A stretch of DNA of 21,317 bases from Dehalococcoidales bacterium (GTDB taxonomy: Bacteria; Chloroflexota; Dehalococcoidia; Dehalococcoidales; RBG-16-60-22), in assembly GCA_023135135.1 (NCBI GenBank), contig JAGLTT010000001.1, forward strand, positions 1 to 21,317. Direction: 5' to 3'. The position numbers were made by a program, and so were the translations under genes. Every line of letters begins with the position of its first letter. The stretch's first letter is position 1. Shown piece after piece: positions 7,404 through 14,132 of the stretch. The notes under the pieces were generated by a model. That model was not told where the DNA came from, made no database searches, and worked only from the letters and a program-made list of their open reading frames with translations.

Positions 7404-8612
7404 ATGAATTTAGAGCACCTTTTGACCGACGAGGACCGCCAGATTCGCGAGGCTGTAAGGGATCTCACCAAGAAAGAAATTATCCCCAATACCAGGAAAC
7501 TGGAAACAGACTACAATTTTGTGGAGGAGGTCCATCAGAAACTTGTCGACATGGGGATTCAAGCGGCGGGGTATCCTGCTGAATACGGCGGGGGAGATGG
7601 CTCCAGTACCGCTCTTGGCATTATCTGCGAGGAACTGGCTAAAGGCGATGGCGGGATAAGTCTCTCCGCAGGTATAAACTGGGGCCTTACTCTAAAACCG
7701 GCGATAGTAGCCGAGAACAGGGTTGTCATGGACAGGTTTATCCCGCCCTTCTGCAGCGGGAAATTGGCATACTCCTGCCTTTCCATGACCGATGAAGCAG
7801 GGGGGGCTGATTCCGAGAATCCTCTTTTGGATGGCGCCGGGATTAAAACGACCGCTAAACTTGAGGGTGATGAGTATGTGATAAACGGGAACAAGTCGTG
7901 GCCCACTAATGGTGGTATAGCGGAAGTTTATTTGACCATCTGTACCACTGACACCAAAGCGGGAGATGACGGCGTTGCCCTGATATATGTTCCCAGGGAT
8001 ACCCCGGGACTTTCATTTGGAAAACCGGAAAAGAAGATGCTGTTCAAAACATCGATAAACAGTTCGGTACATTATGATAACGTTCGGGTGCCCAAGGAAT
8101 ATCGACTTGCCGGTCCCGGTATGGATGCTAATTTTTATCATTTCATATCCGCGGGAACCGGCTGGCATTCGGCCACCATGGCTCTGGGAATCGCTGAACG
8201 CGCCTTTGAAATAGTGCTTGAGTATACCGGCACCCGCATGGGCGGATTCAAGCCGGTCAGGCAGCACAGCATGGCGGCCGGAATAATTGCCGATATGGCT
8301 ATCGGTATCGAGATGATGAGGGCAAGCATCTATAACCTGGGTTACATGCTTGACCATCTTGACGTATATGGTCCGCCGTGGACTCCGGAGTTCATCTCCA
8401 AAGCAACAGCCGCAAGAGTCTATGCCGCGGATACTGCTGTTGAGATAATCAACAAAGGCGCCGAACTATTGGGTTCAATGGCAATCTCCGAAGACTTCCC
8501 GTATGAAAAATGCCTGAGGGATGTTAAAATAACACAGCTCTGGCTTGGAGGGCAGCAAATTTCTCGCTATCGTGTTGCCAGGGGCTACTATGATTTGAAG
8601 AACTGGGCTTAG
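7404..8612 (+). CDS. Acyl-CoA dehydrogenase-family flavoprotein lacking the usual catalytic Glu
   Basis: A 402-residue acyl-CoA dehydrogenase fold. N-terminal helices, the middle beta domain (DEYVINGNKSWPTNGG) and the C-terminal helical domain are all present. Aligned by eye to medium-chain acyl-CoA dehydrogenase, KITQLWLGGQQISRYRVAR matches the segment carrying the base Glu376 (QIYEGTSQIQR), but the Glu position is Leu381 (codon 8544-8546). The alternative base position in the preceding helix (Glu in LCAD/IVD) is Thr in SAGTGWHSA. The substrate/FAD loop is also altered (TDEAGGADSENP in place of TEPGAGSD). It may use another base, be a partner subunit, or catalyse a different reaction. AGGGAGAGG lies just before the ATG. 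Its stop is one base from that of the convergent gene. Confidence 0.92.
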   Translation: MNLEHLLTDEDRQIREAVRDLTKKEIIPNTRKLETDYNFVEEVHQKLVDMGIQAAGYPAEYGGGDGSSTALGIICEELAKGDGGISLSAGINWGLTLKPAIVAENRVVMDRFIPPFCSGKLAYSCLSMTDEAGGADSENPLLDGAGIKTTAKLEGDEYVINGNKSWPTNGGIAEVYLTICTTDTKAGDDGVALIYVPRDTPGLSFGKPEKKMLFKTSINSSVHYDNVRVPKEYRLAGPGMDANFYHFISAGTGWHSATMALGIAERAFEIVLEYTGTRMGGFKPVRQHSMAAGIIADMAIGIEMMRASIYNLGYMLDHLDVYGPPWTPEFISKATAARVYAADTAVEIINKGAELLGSMAISEDFPYEKCLRDVKITQLWLGGQQISRYRVARGYYDLKNWA

Positions 8613-8613
8613 A

Positions 8614-8931
8614 TTAGAGGAGCACGCCCTTTGTCAAACTGGCAGTATGTACGTAGACCTCTATTCTAGGTTCTCCCTCGCAGATATCCAGGACGGTTGT
8701 TTTATAAAGGTCTGATTTTAGATATGCTTCCCAATTCTCCTGTGTGTCGAATATCAACGTAGCACCCTGCCCGTATGTTTTGGGATTCATAATGAAGAGT
8801 TTCTCCTTCATTCCGGGAACCTTCTTACAGCCTTCAATCACCTGCTGGATGTGCTTTCTGGCCACATTGACATCGGCCAGAACTTTCTTTACCTCGTCTT
8901 TCACTTCGAATCTGACTATTGCGGCTATCAT
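8614..8931 (-). CDS. Small dimeric alpha/beta-barrel (ABM-like) protein
   Basis: A 105-residue protein with a strand-helix-strand plan (MIAAIVRFEV, a helix over residues 12-35, KLFIMNP, ATLIFDTQENWEAYLKS, RIEVYVHT) typical of the antibiotic-biosynthesis-monooxygenase/YdhR-like dimeric barrel. No heme or metal motif is evident. The ATG is preceded by a near-perfect AAAGGAGGT about six bases away, so it should be well translated. It is the last gene of the long leftward run, 18 bases after DUF169. It is the second small barrel protein next to the lone dehydrogenase, on the other strand from the EthD-like one. Function unknown; an enzyme or subunit acting on a ring or polyketide-like substrate is possible. 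Confidence 0.78.
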   Translation of the reverse strand: MIAAIVRFEVKDEVKKVLADVNVARKHIQQVIEGCKKVPGMKEKLFIMNPKTYGQGATLIFDTQENWEAYLKSDLYKTTVLDICEGEPRIEVYVHTASLTKGVLL

Positions 8932-8949
8932 TTTTACCTCCTTTCCTGT

Positions 8950-9705
8950 CTAGGGATTCTCCATCTCCCGGGCTAATTCATCTATGTTCTTTCGCTCGCG
9001 TAACAGGAACTTTTCCCTGCCCTCCGTGTATGACGGGAGAACCCATTTCATTTCCTTCAGGTTCTGTGTTATAGTCGGTATCCAGTTATAAGGGATAGAA
9101 ATAAGTATCTGCCCCGCTTCGTACACTTCTTTCGATTTCATACCAAAGGCCAGCCCGGTAACCGTGAAATTCACCTTGCCGCTCCGGTATGGATAATTGT
9201 AAACCCAGGCGCATCCCAATACACCTGTTGACTTTGACTCCCGTAGCTCACCTGTGGAATAGCTCATTGCCCTCAACACGATTTCTGCCTGGTTTGCATT
9301 AGCCAGAATGATTAAGAGGTCCGGCTCGAATTCCAGTTTGTCCAGTGTGGAAAAAGCGACATAGTTAACAATGCCCCTCGGTAGTAGATAAAGATGTTGA
9401 TAGAGGTCGCTGTTAGCCCGAGCCTCTCCGAAGATTTCGAGTCTAACCCCTATCTGTCCGGCTTGAGCGAATGAGGGTAAATCCTCCATTCCCAATAGTG
9501 CTTTTCCAAAGCAACTCTCATTCTCTTTCGCGAAGTAAAACGGTGTTCCCCTCTCCTGTGCTTCCTTGGCCATTTCACAGAAGGACAGGGTCTTATCCAG
9601 CTGCTCGATTCCTTCCGGCCTGTTGGGCAGGAACTTGACGCCTACAGGCTGCTTTTCAAAATCAAACTTGCTATATATGGACAGGTCTTGTTTCAGTGGC
9701 TTCAT
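8950..9705 (-). CDS. DUF169-family protein
   Basis: A soluble 251-residue protein of the DUF169 family, found mostly in anaerobes and methanogens, with no established reaction. Recognisable features are FEKQPVGVKF near the N-terminus, conserved-type cysteines at 43 and 65 (SFCEMAK, ESCFGKALLGM), the central PDLLIILANANQAE, and TGVLGCAWVYNYPY followed by a second half ending near ERKNIDELAREM. Cysteines of this kind could bind a metal or iron-sulfur cluster, but that is a guess. AAGGAGGG precedes the ATG. It lies 20 bases downstream of the RACo-like gene and 18 bases upstream of the small barrel gene, so the three are almost surely one transcript. Confidence 0.82.
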   Translation of the reverse strand: MKPLKQDLSIYSKFDFEKQPVGVKFLPNRPEGIEQLDKTLSFCEMAKEAQERGTPFYFAKENESCFGKALLGMEDLPSFAQAGQIGVRLEIFGEARANSDLYQHLYLLPRGIVNYVAFSTLDKLEFEPDLLIILANANQAEIVLRAMSYSTGELRESKSTGVLGCAWVYNYPYRSGKVNFTVTGLAFGMKSKEVYEAGQILISIPYNWIPTITQNLKEMKWVLPSYTEGREKFLLRERKNIDELAREMENP

Positions 9706-9725
9706 TTCCTACCCTCCTTGCGATT

Positions 9726-11675
9726 TTATAATGATTTACTATTTGGCAGGAGGTGTTTCAGGTGGGGAAATTTGTCTTCGGCGTGGGGAAATAACAGTGA
9801 TTGGGTGAATGTATTATTAAAATCCGGCTCGACGGTTAGTTCCACGTACTCCACCTGCCTGGCCATGACATCGGCTTCTTTTCTTTTATCCGTATTGAGG
9901 AGCGCCATGCGGGCGCCGTCACCGGCGGCATTGCCCACGGCATAGACATTTTCCGGGGCGCAGTCGGGGAAAAGTCCGATAGCCGCCGCCGACTCCTTAT
10001 CTATGTAGCTTCCGAATGCCCCGGCCAGAATCACTTTATCGATTTTGCCGATGCCGAGTCGGTTCATCATGATTTTAGCGCCGGAATACATGGCGCCCTT
10101 GGCGAGCTGTATCGCCCTGATGTCTTTCTGGCAGATAACGATATCATTGCCGATGGCTGTTTCATCTGCCCGGGCAATAACGAATTCCGGCTCGTTGCCG
10201 TTTTTTCGTAAACGTGGCGATTGCAGTCCGGAATTAAAACGCCCGCCTTTATCGATAATCCCCGCCAAAAACATCTGGGCGGCGGCATCGAATATCCCAG
10301 AGCCGCAAATGCCCCGGGCGCCGATATTCTTGACCTCGGTATTCCAGCGCTCGTTGCCGATTACCATGAACTGTACTTCTCTGGTTTCCGGGTCTATCTT
10401 CAGTTTCTCGATAGCTCCCGGAGCGGCGCGCATACCGTGCTTTATTTCCGCCCCCTCGAAGGCGGGCCCGGTGGCGCATGACGATGAAAGCAGCTTTTTC
10501 CGATTTCCCAGAATCAGTTCTCCGTTGGTGCCGATATCTATAATCAGCAGTATTTCGTCCTGGTTATAGGGCTCTTCGGCGATAAGCACGCCGACATTAT
10601 CTGCGCCGACGAACCCGGCCTCTATCGGCAGGACATGCAAATAAGCGCACGGAGCAATCCTGATTCCCAGGTCGCGGGCCTTGATATCCAGAGAGTGATG
10701 CACACTCGGTGCAAAAGGCGCCTTGCCGAGGTGCCGGGGATCGATATTCAGAAATATGTGGTGCATGCAGGTATTACCGACCACGGCCATGTCGATAATA
10801 TCGGAGCGCTTTATACCCACCCTGGCCGCGGCCCGCCCGGCAATCTGGTTGAGTCCTTTAATAATAGCCCGGTTCATCTGTTTCAGGCCGCCTTTACCCT
10901 TTACGGCATAGCTGATGCGGGACATTACATCTTCGCCGTAAGCTACCTGCGGGTTCATCATGGCGCTGGTAGCCAGTACCTCGCCGGTGGTCAGGTCGCA
11001 GAGATAGCCGGCTACCGTGGTGGTGCCGATATCGACCGCCAGTCCGTAGCCTCTGGTAACCTGTCCCGGCTCGATATCGATTATTTCTTTCTTGTTCCAG
11101 ACCGATATGGTAACCTTCCAGTTACCCTCCCGTACGATGTTCTGTAAATTCAGCAGCACAGGATAATCGATAGTCAGGTCGCGCAGTCTGTATTTTTCAG
11201 CAAGTGCCTCTTGAATACGTTCCAAGTCGCCGAGAGTATCATGCAGGGTGGCATTCTTGAGTTCGACATAGTATTTCTTTACGGCTGGTTTGAGCTTGAT
11301 ATCCCGGGCCGTGGCCTCCTTGCGTACGACCTGACGGCCCTTACGGCTCTCTTCCGGAACAAAAATGACGACATCACCATTGATACGAGTCTGGCATGCC
11401 ATCCGGTAGTTCTTGCGTAGTTGAGCCTTGCTCAGGAATTTCTCGTTCCCTTCGCCAATCATGGTAACGGAGGATATCTTTGACGATATTCCGTATTTGG
11501 CGAAGTAGCCTCTCTCGATTCTTACCTTGCACTTGCCGCAGGTGCCCTTGCCGCCGCAAACACTCTCTATATCGGCGCCCAGTTGCCGGGATGCCTCAAG
11601 AATAGTAGCTCCATCAGCTACTTTGCCACGTACGCCCGAAGGCTGGAAAACGACCATGTGTCTATCGTTCTTCAT
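9726..11675 (-). CDS. RACo-like [2Fe-2S]/ASKHA ATPase (DUF4445), putative reductive activator
   Basis: A 649-residue protein built like RACo, the ATP-dependent reductive activator of corrinoid proteins. An N-terminal plant-type [2Fe-2S] domain has Cys40-x5-Cys46-x2-Cys49 and Cys94. A linker domain (about 120-205) follows. The C-terminal ASKHA domain has phosphate-binding motifs DIGTTT (215-220) and IDIGTNGE (379-386), plus SCATGPAFEGAEIKHGM (399-415). Known relatives reduce Co(II) to Co(I) in acetogens and in O-demethylase systems. No corrinoid protein or methyltransferase is in this window, so the target is unknown. It follows the acyl-CoA dehydrogenase gene by 112 bases and precedes DUF169 by 20. 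The ATG at 11675 has a poor ribosome site (GGTAAG); the ATG at 11657 is an alternative start. Confidence 0.9.
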   Translation of the reverse strand: MKNDRHMVVFQPSGVRGKVADGATILEASRQLGADIESVCGGKGTCGKCKVRIERGYFAKYGISSKISSVTMIGEGNEKFLSKAQLRKNYRMACQTRINGDVVIFVPEESRKGRQVVRKEATARDIKLKPAVKKYYVELKNATLHDTLGDLERIQEALAEKYRLRDLTIDYPVLLNLQNIVREGNWKVTISVWNKKEIIDIEPGQVTRGYGLAVDIGTTTVAGYLCDLTTGEVLATSAMMNPQVAYGEDVMSRISYAVKGKGGLKQMNRAIIKGLNQIAGRAAARVGIKRSDIIDMAVVGNTCMHHIFLNIDPRHLGKAPFAPSVHHSLDIKARDLGIRIAPCAYLHVLPIEAGFVGADNVGVLIAEEPYNQDEILLIIDIGTNGELILGNRKKLLSSSCATGPAFEGAEIKHGMRAAPGAIEKLKIDPETREVQFMVIGNERWNTEVKNIGARGICGSGIFDAAAQMFLAGIIDKGGRFNSGLQSPRLRKNGNEPEFVIARADETAIGNDIVICQKDIRAIQLAKGAMYSGAKIMMNRLGIGKIDKVILAGAFGSYIDKESAAAIGLFPDCAPENVYAVGNAAGDGARMALLNTDKRKEADVMARQVEYVELTVEPDFNNTFTQSLLFPHAEDKFPHLKHLLPNSKSL

Positions 11676-11689
11676 CGTTCACAATCTTA

Positions 11690-11697
11690 CCACGTGG
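11690..11697. promoter_or_regulatory. CCACGTGG palindrome in the RACo-like gene leader
   Basis: A perfect eight-base palindrome lies 15-22 bases upstream of the start codon at 11675, in the 112-base gap after the acyl-CoA dehydrogenase gene. It could be half of an operator, but an eight-base palindrome also occurs by chance. The same gap holds a short direct repeat at 11741-11762 (AGGGGG-ATTA-AGGGGG). No terminator hairpin is seen, so read-through from upstream is likely. Confidence 0.2.
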
Positions 11698-11787
11698 AAG
11701 CGTATCAGTTCAAAGCTGCTGGTTTCATCGGGGAATCATAGAGGGGGATTAAGGGGGTGAGGCTAAACAAATTAAGACGAATAATAA

Positions 11788-12912
11788 TTAATACTCTACC
11801 GCCAGTTGTTCCAGGTGATAATCAACGCCTCCGAAGCTGAATTCGCTGGCTCTGGCTTTCTTGGTGTAGAAAGGCAGGATATGGTCTTCCGTGAATCCGA
11901 TGGCGCCGTGCACCTGGTGAGCCGAGTTCATTACTCTGCGGCAGGCCTGGCTTACCCAGGCTTTGGCTATTGCCGCCTCGCTGGCAGCCGGCAGTCCCTC
12001 GTTTATTCTCCAGCCAGCCTGATATGTGGCGAATCTTGAACCGTCAACATCGATGAGCATATCGGCGCAGCGGTGCTGGATGCTCTGGAAAGCCCCGATA
12101 GGATGCCCGAAGGCTATCCTTTCTTTAGCGTAGTCCAGAGACATATTCAAAGCCTGCTGGGCTAAACCGACCATCTCGGCGCACCTGGCTACATTAGCCT
12201 TTTGAAGTACCTTTTCCACGCGGGGCCAGCCTTCATCTATCTCTCCAAGGACATTATCCCCGGACACCTTAACATTATCGAAAGTTACTTCAGCCTGCTT
12301 ATCACCGGATATCGTTTTCAGCGGATTGCAGCTTACTCCGGGCATTTTCAGGTCAACCATAAACAGGGATATGCCATTTTGAGGATTATCTGTTTCCCTG
12401 GTTCTGGCGACACAAATCAGGTAATCAGCTACGTTTGCATCGGTCACGAAGAGTTTCGTCCCGTTGATAATAAAGTCATTGCCCTGCGGTGTTGCTCTGG
12501 TCTGAATAGCGTCGGGAGTGTATTTCGCTGACTCCTCTGTCAAAGCCAGCGTAATAATAGTCTTACCCTCGGCTATACCGGGCAGGTATTCCTGTTTCTG
12601 CTTTTCGCTACCCGCCTCAATGATGGCTGAAGCTCCCAGAACAACGCTGGAGAAAAAGGGATTCAAAAAACAGACGCGTCCCATCTCTTCCAGCACCACG
12701 ATTAAATCCAGGAAGTCCCCCACCCCTCCGTACTCCTCCGGAATGGAAAGTCCCAGCAGGTTCATTTCCGCCAGCTTTTTCCACAGTTCGGGCGTGTAGC
12801 CCTTTTCATCTGCGGCCATTGCCCTCAGGACTTTTTCCGGATATTCACCGGTCAGAAAGTCTCTGGCCAGTGTCTGCATCATTTCCTGCTGCTCATTAAG
12901 AGCAAAATCCAC
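11788..12912 (-). CDS. Acyl-CoA dehydrogenase-family protein, likely non-catalytic partner subunit
   Basis: A 374-residue acyl-CoA dehydrogenase fold of the PimD/ChsE small-subunit kind. It has an N-terminal helical domain, a beta domain (DFIINGTKLFVTDANVADY), and a C-terminal domain with YAKERIAFGHPIGAFQSIQH (the RxxFG region) and HQVHGAIGFTEDH. The position where LCAD/IVD-type enzymes carry the base is Ala242 (NVARCAEM), and the C-terminal segment EFSFGGVDYH also lacks it. Together with the adjacent dehydrogenase, which does have a Glu there, this suggests an alpha-beta heteromer in which this chain supplies FAD-site residues. It starts with GTG; GGAGG lies about six bases upstream. There are 29 bases to the upstream dehydrogenase gene. 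Family certain; the partner role is inferred. Confidence 0.93.
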   Translation of the reverse strand: MDFALNEQQEMMQTLARDFLTGEYPEKVLRAMAADEKGYTPELWKKLAEMNLLGLSIPEEYGGVGDFLDLIVVLEEMGRVCFLNPFFSSVVLGASAIIEAGSEKQKQEYLPGIAEGKTIITLALTEESAKYTPDAIQTRATPQGNDFIINGTKLFVTDANVADYLICVARTRETDNPQNGISLFMVDLKMPGVSCNPLKTISGDKQAEVTFDNVKVSGDNVLGEIDEGWPRVEKVLQKANVARCAEMVGLAQQALNMSLDYAKERIAFGHPIGAFQSIQHRCADMLIDVDGSRFATYQAGWRINEGLPAASEAAIAKAWVSQACRRVMNSAHQVHGAIGFTEDHILPFYTKKARASEFSFGGVDYHLEQLAVEY

Positions 12913-12941
12913 GGTTGTCCTCCGTTTAATGGTTTCCCTTA

Positions 12942-14120
12942 TTATCGTAGTCGAGGCAGGCCCAGTCCCCGCTGGGCGATAACATCCCGGTCTATCTCGG
13001 ACGTACCCTGTTCCAGACTGTGACCGAAGGAGCGCAGGTAACAGGACGGTATCCTGCCGTACATGGGCACACGCGCCGAGTCCTCGGTGAGCTGGCTGTA
13101 CTGACCCGTCAGCTCCATGCCGAACTCCGAAACCCGCTGGAGAAGCTCGAAGCTGACCATCTTGTTCATGGCCGACTCGGTATTCGGCACCATGTCTCGA
13201 CTCTGCATCCAGGTCACGCGATAATGATGCAGGCGCGCTATCTCATAGTCGGCTCTTAGCTGGGCTACACGATTTTTCATCAACGGGTCGAGAAGTCTGT
13301 TCTCCCGCGCATATTCCGCCAGGTCACTGAGATACGTGCCGGCCATGGCGTAAACCGGGTCGGTCGTACGTTCGTAATCCAGCAGCGACATGACCACGTA
13401 AAACCCCTTGTTCAAGCCGCCGACGATATTTTCTTTGGGAATACGAACATCATCGAAGAAGACTTCGTTAAAATCGTGGTGCCCAGCCATATTAATGACG
13501 GGATTGACCGTTATCCCCGGCGTTTTCATGTCTAAAAGGAAAAAGGTAAGCCCGCGGTAGTTCGGGTCAGCCTCGCGGTCGGTCCTGACTATCAGGGCAT
13601 TCCAGTCGGCGAAGTGACCGTTGGTCGTCCATATCTTCTGCCCGTTAACAACGAAGCAGTCTGACTCTTCTTTAGCGAAGACTTCTATTGAAGCCAGGTC
13701 GGAGCCGTGTCCCGGCTCGCTGAGGGTCTCGCACCAGATTTCCTTACCGGAAGCGATACCCGGCAGGTGTTGCTTTTTCTGTTCTTCGCTACCCTTGAGC
13801 ATGAGAGCCGGAGCGACAATGCCGGCGCCGATGGCGTCATAGCCCGGCGAGTGATACCGGATCAGTTCTTCCCGGAGAATGAGACGGTGAAACGGTGACA
13901 CGTCCTGTCCGCCGTATTCCCGGGGCCAGTGCTTGGATATCCACCCCTTTGCCCCCAGCTTCTCCGCCATGACCCGGTGGACTTTTATCCAGTCAGGCTG
14001 GGCGGACATATCGAAGAAGGTGAGCCGCTTTTCCCGGTACACTTGAGGTACTTCCTTTTCCAGGAATGCGGCGACCTCTTTACGGAAAGCCTCTTCTTCA
14101 GGCGTGAACGTAAAATCCAC
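12942..14120 (-). CDS. Acyl-CoA dehydrogenase, likely catalytic subunit of a heteromeric pair
   Basis: A 392-residue acyl-CoA dehydrogenase of the FadE26/FadE29-like large-subunit type. Motifs are ETLSEPGHGSDLAS (substrate/FAD loop), FVVNGQKIWTTNGHFADW (FAD contact), and the C-terminal QGTSEIDRDVIAQRGLGLPR. Glu250-Arg251 (LLDYERTT) sits where LCAD and isovaleryl-CoA dehydrogenase place their catalytic base. The C-terminal position used by medium-chain enzymes is Gln (EQGTSEI). The predicted reaction is FAD-dependent alpha,beta-desaturation of an acyl-CoA with electrons passed to ETF; no ETF genes are nearby. The start is GTG with AGAGG about nine bases upstream. It is 12 bases after the HADH-ECH gene. 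Family certain; chain length and substrate type unknown. Confidence 0.94.
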   Translation of the reverse strand: MDFTFTPEEEAFRKEVAAFLEKEVPQVYREKRLTFFDMSAQPDWIKVHRVMAEKLGAKGWISKHWPREYGGQDVSPFHRLILREELIRYHSPGYDAIGAGIVAPALMLKGSEEQKKQHLPGIASGKEIWCETLSEPGHGSDLASIEVFAKEESDCFVVNGQKIWTTNGHFADWNALIVRTDREADPNYRGLTFFLLDMKTPGITVNPVINMAGHHDFNEVFFDDVRIPKENIVGGLNKGFYVVMSLLDYERTTDPVYAMAGTYLSDLAEYARENRLLDPLMKNRVAQLRADYEIARLHHYRVTWMQSRDMVPNTESAMNKMVSFELLQRVSEFGMELTGQYSQLTEDSARVPMYGRIPSCYLRSFGHSLEQGTSEIDRDVIAQRGLGLPRLR

Positions 14121-14132
14121 TATATATGCCTC

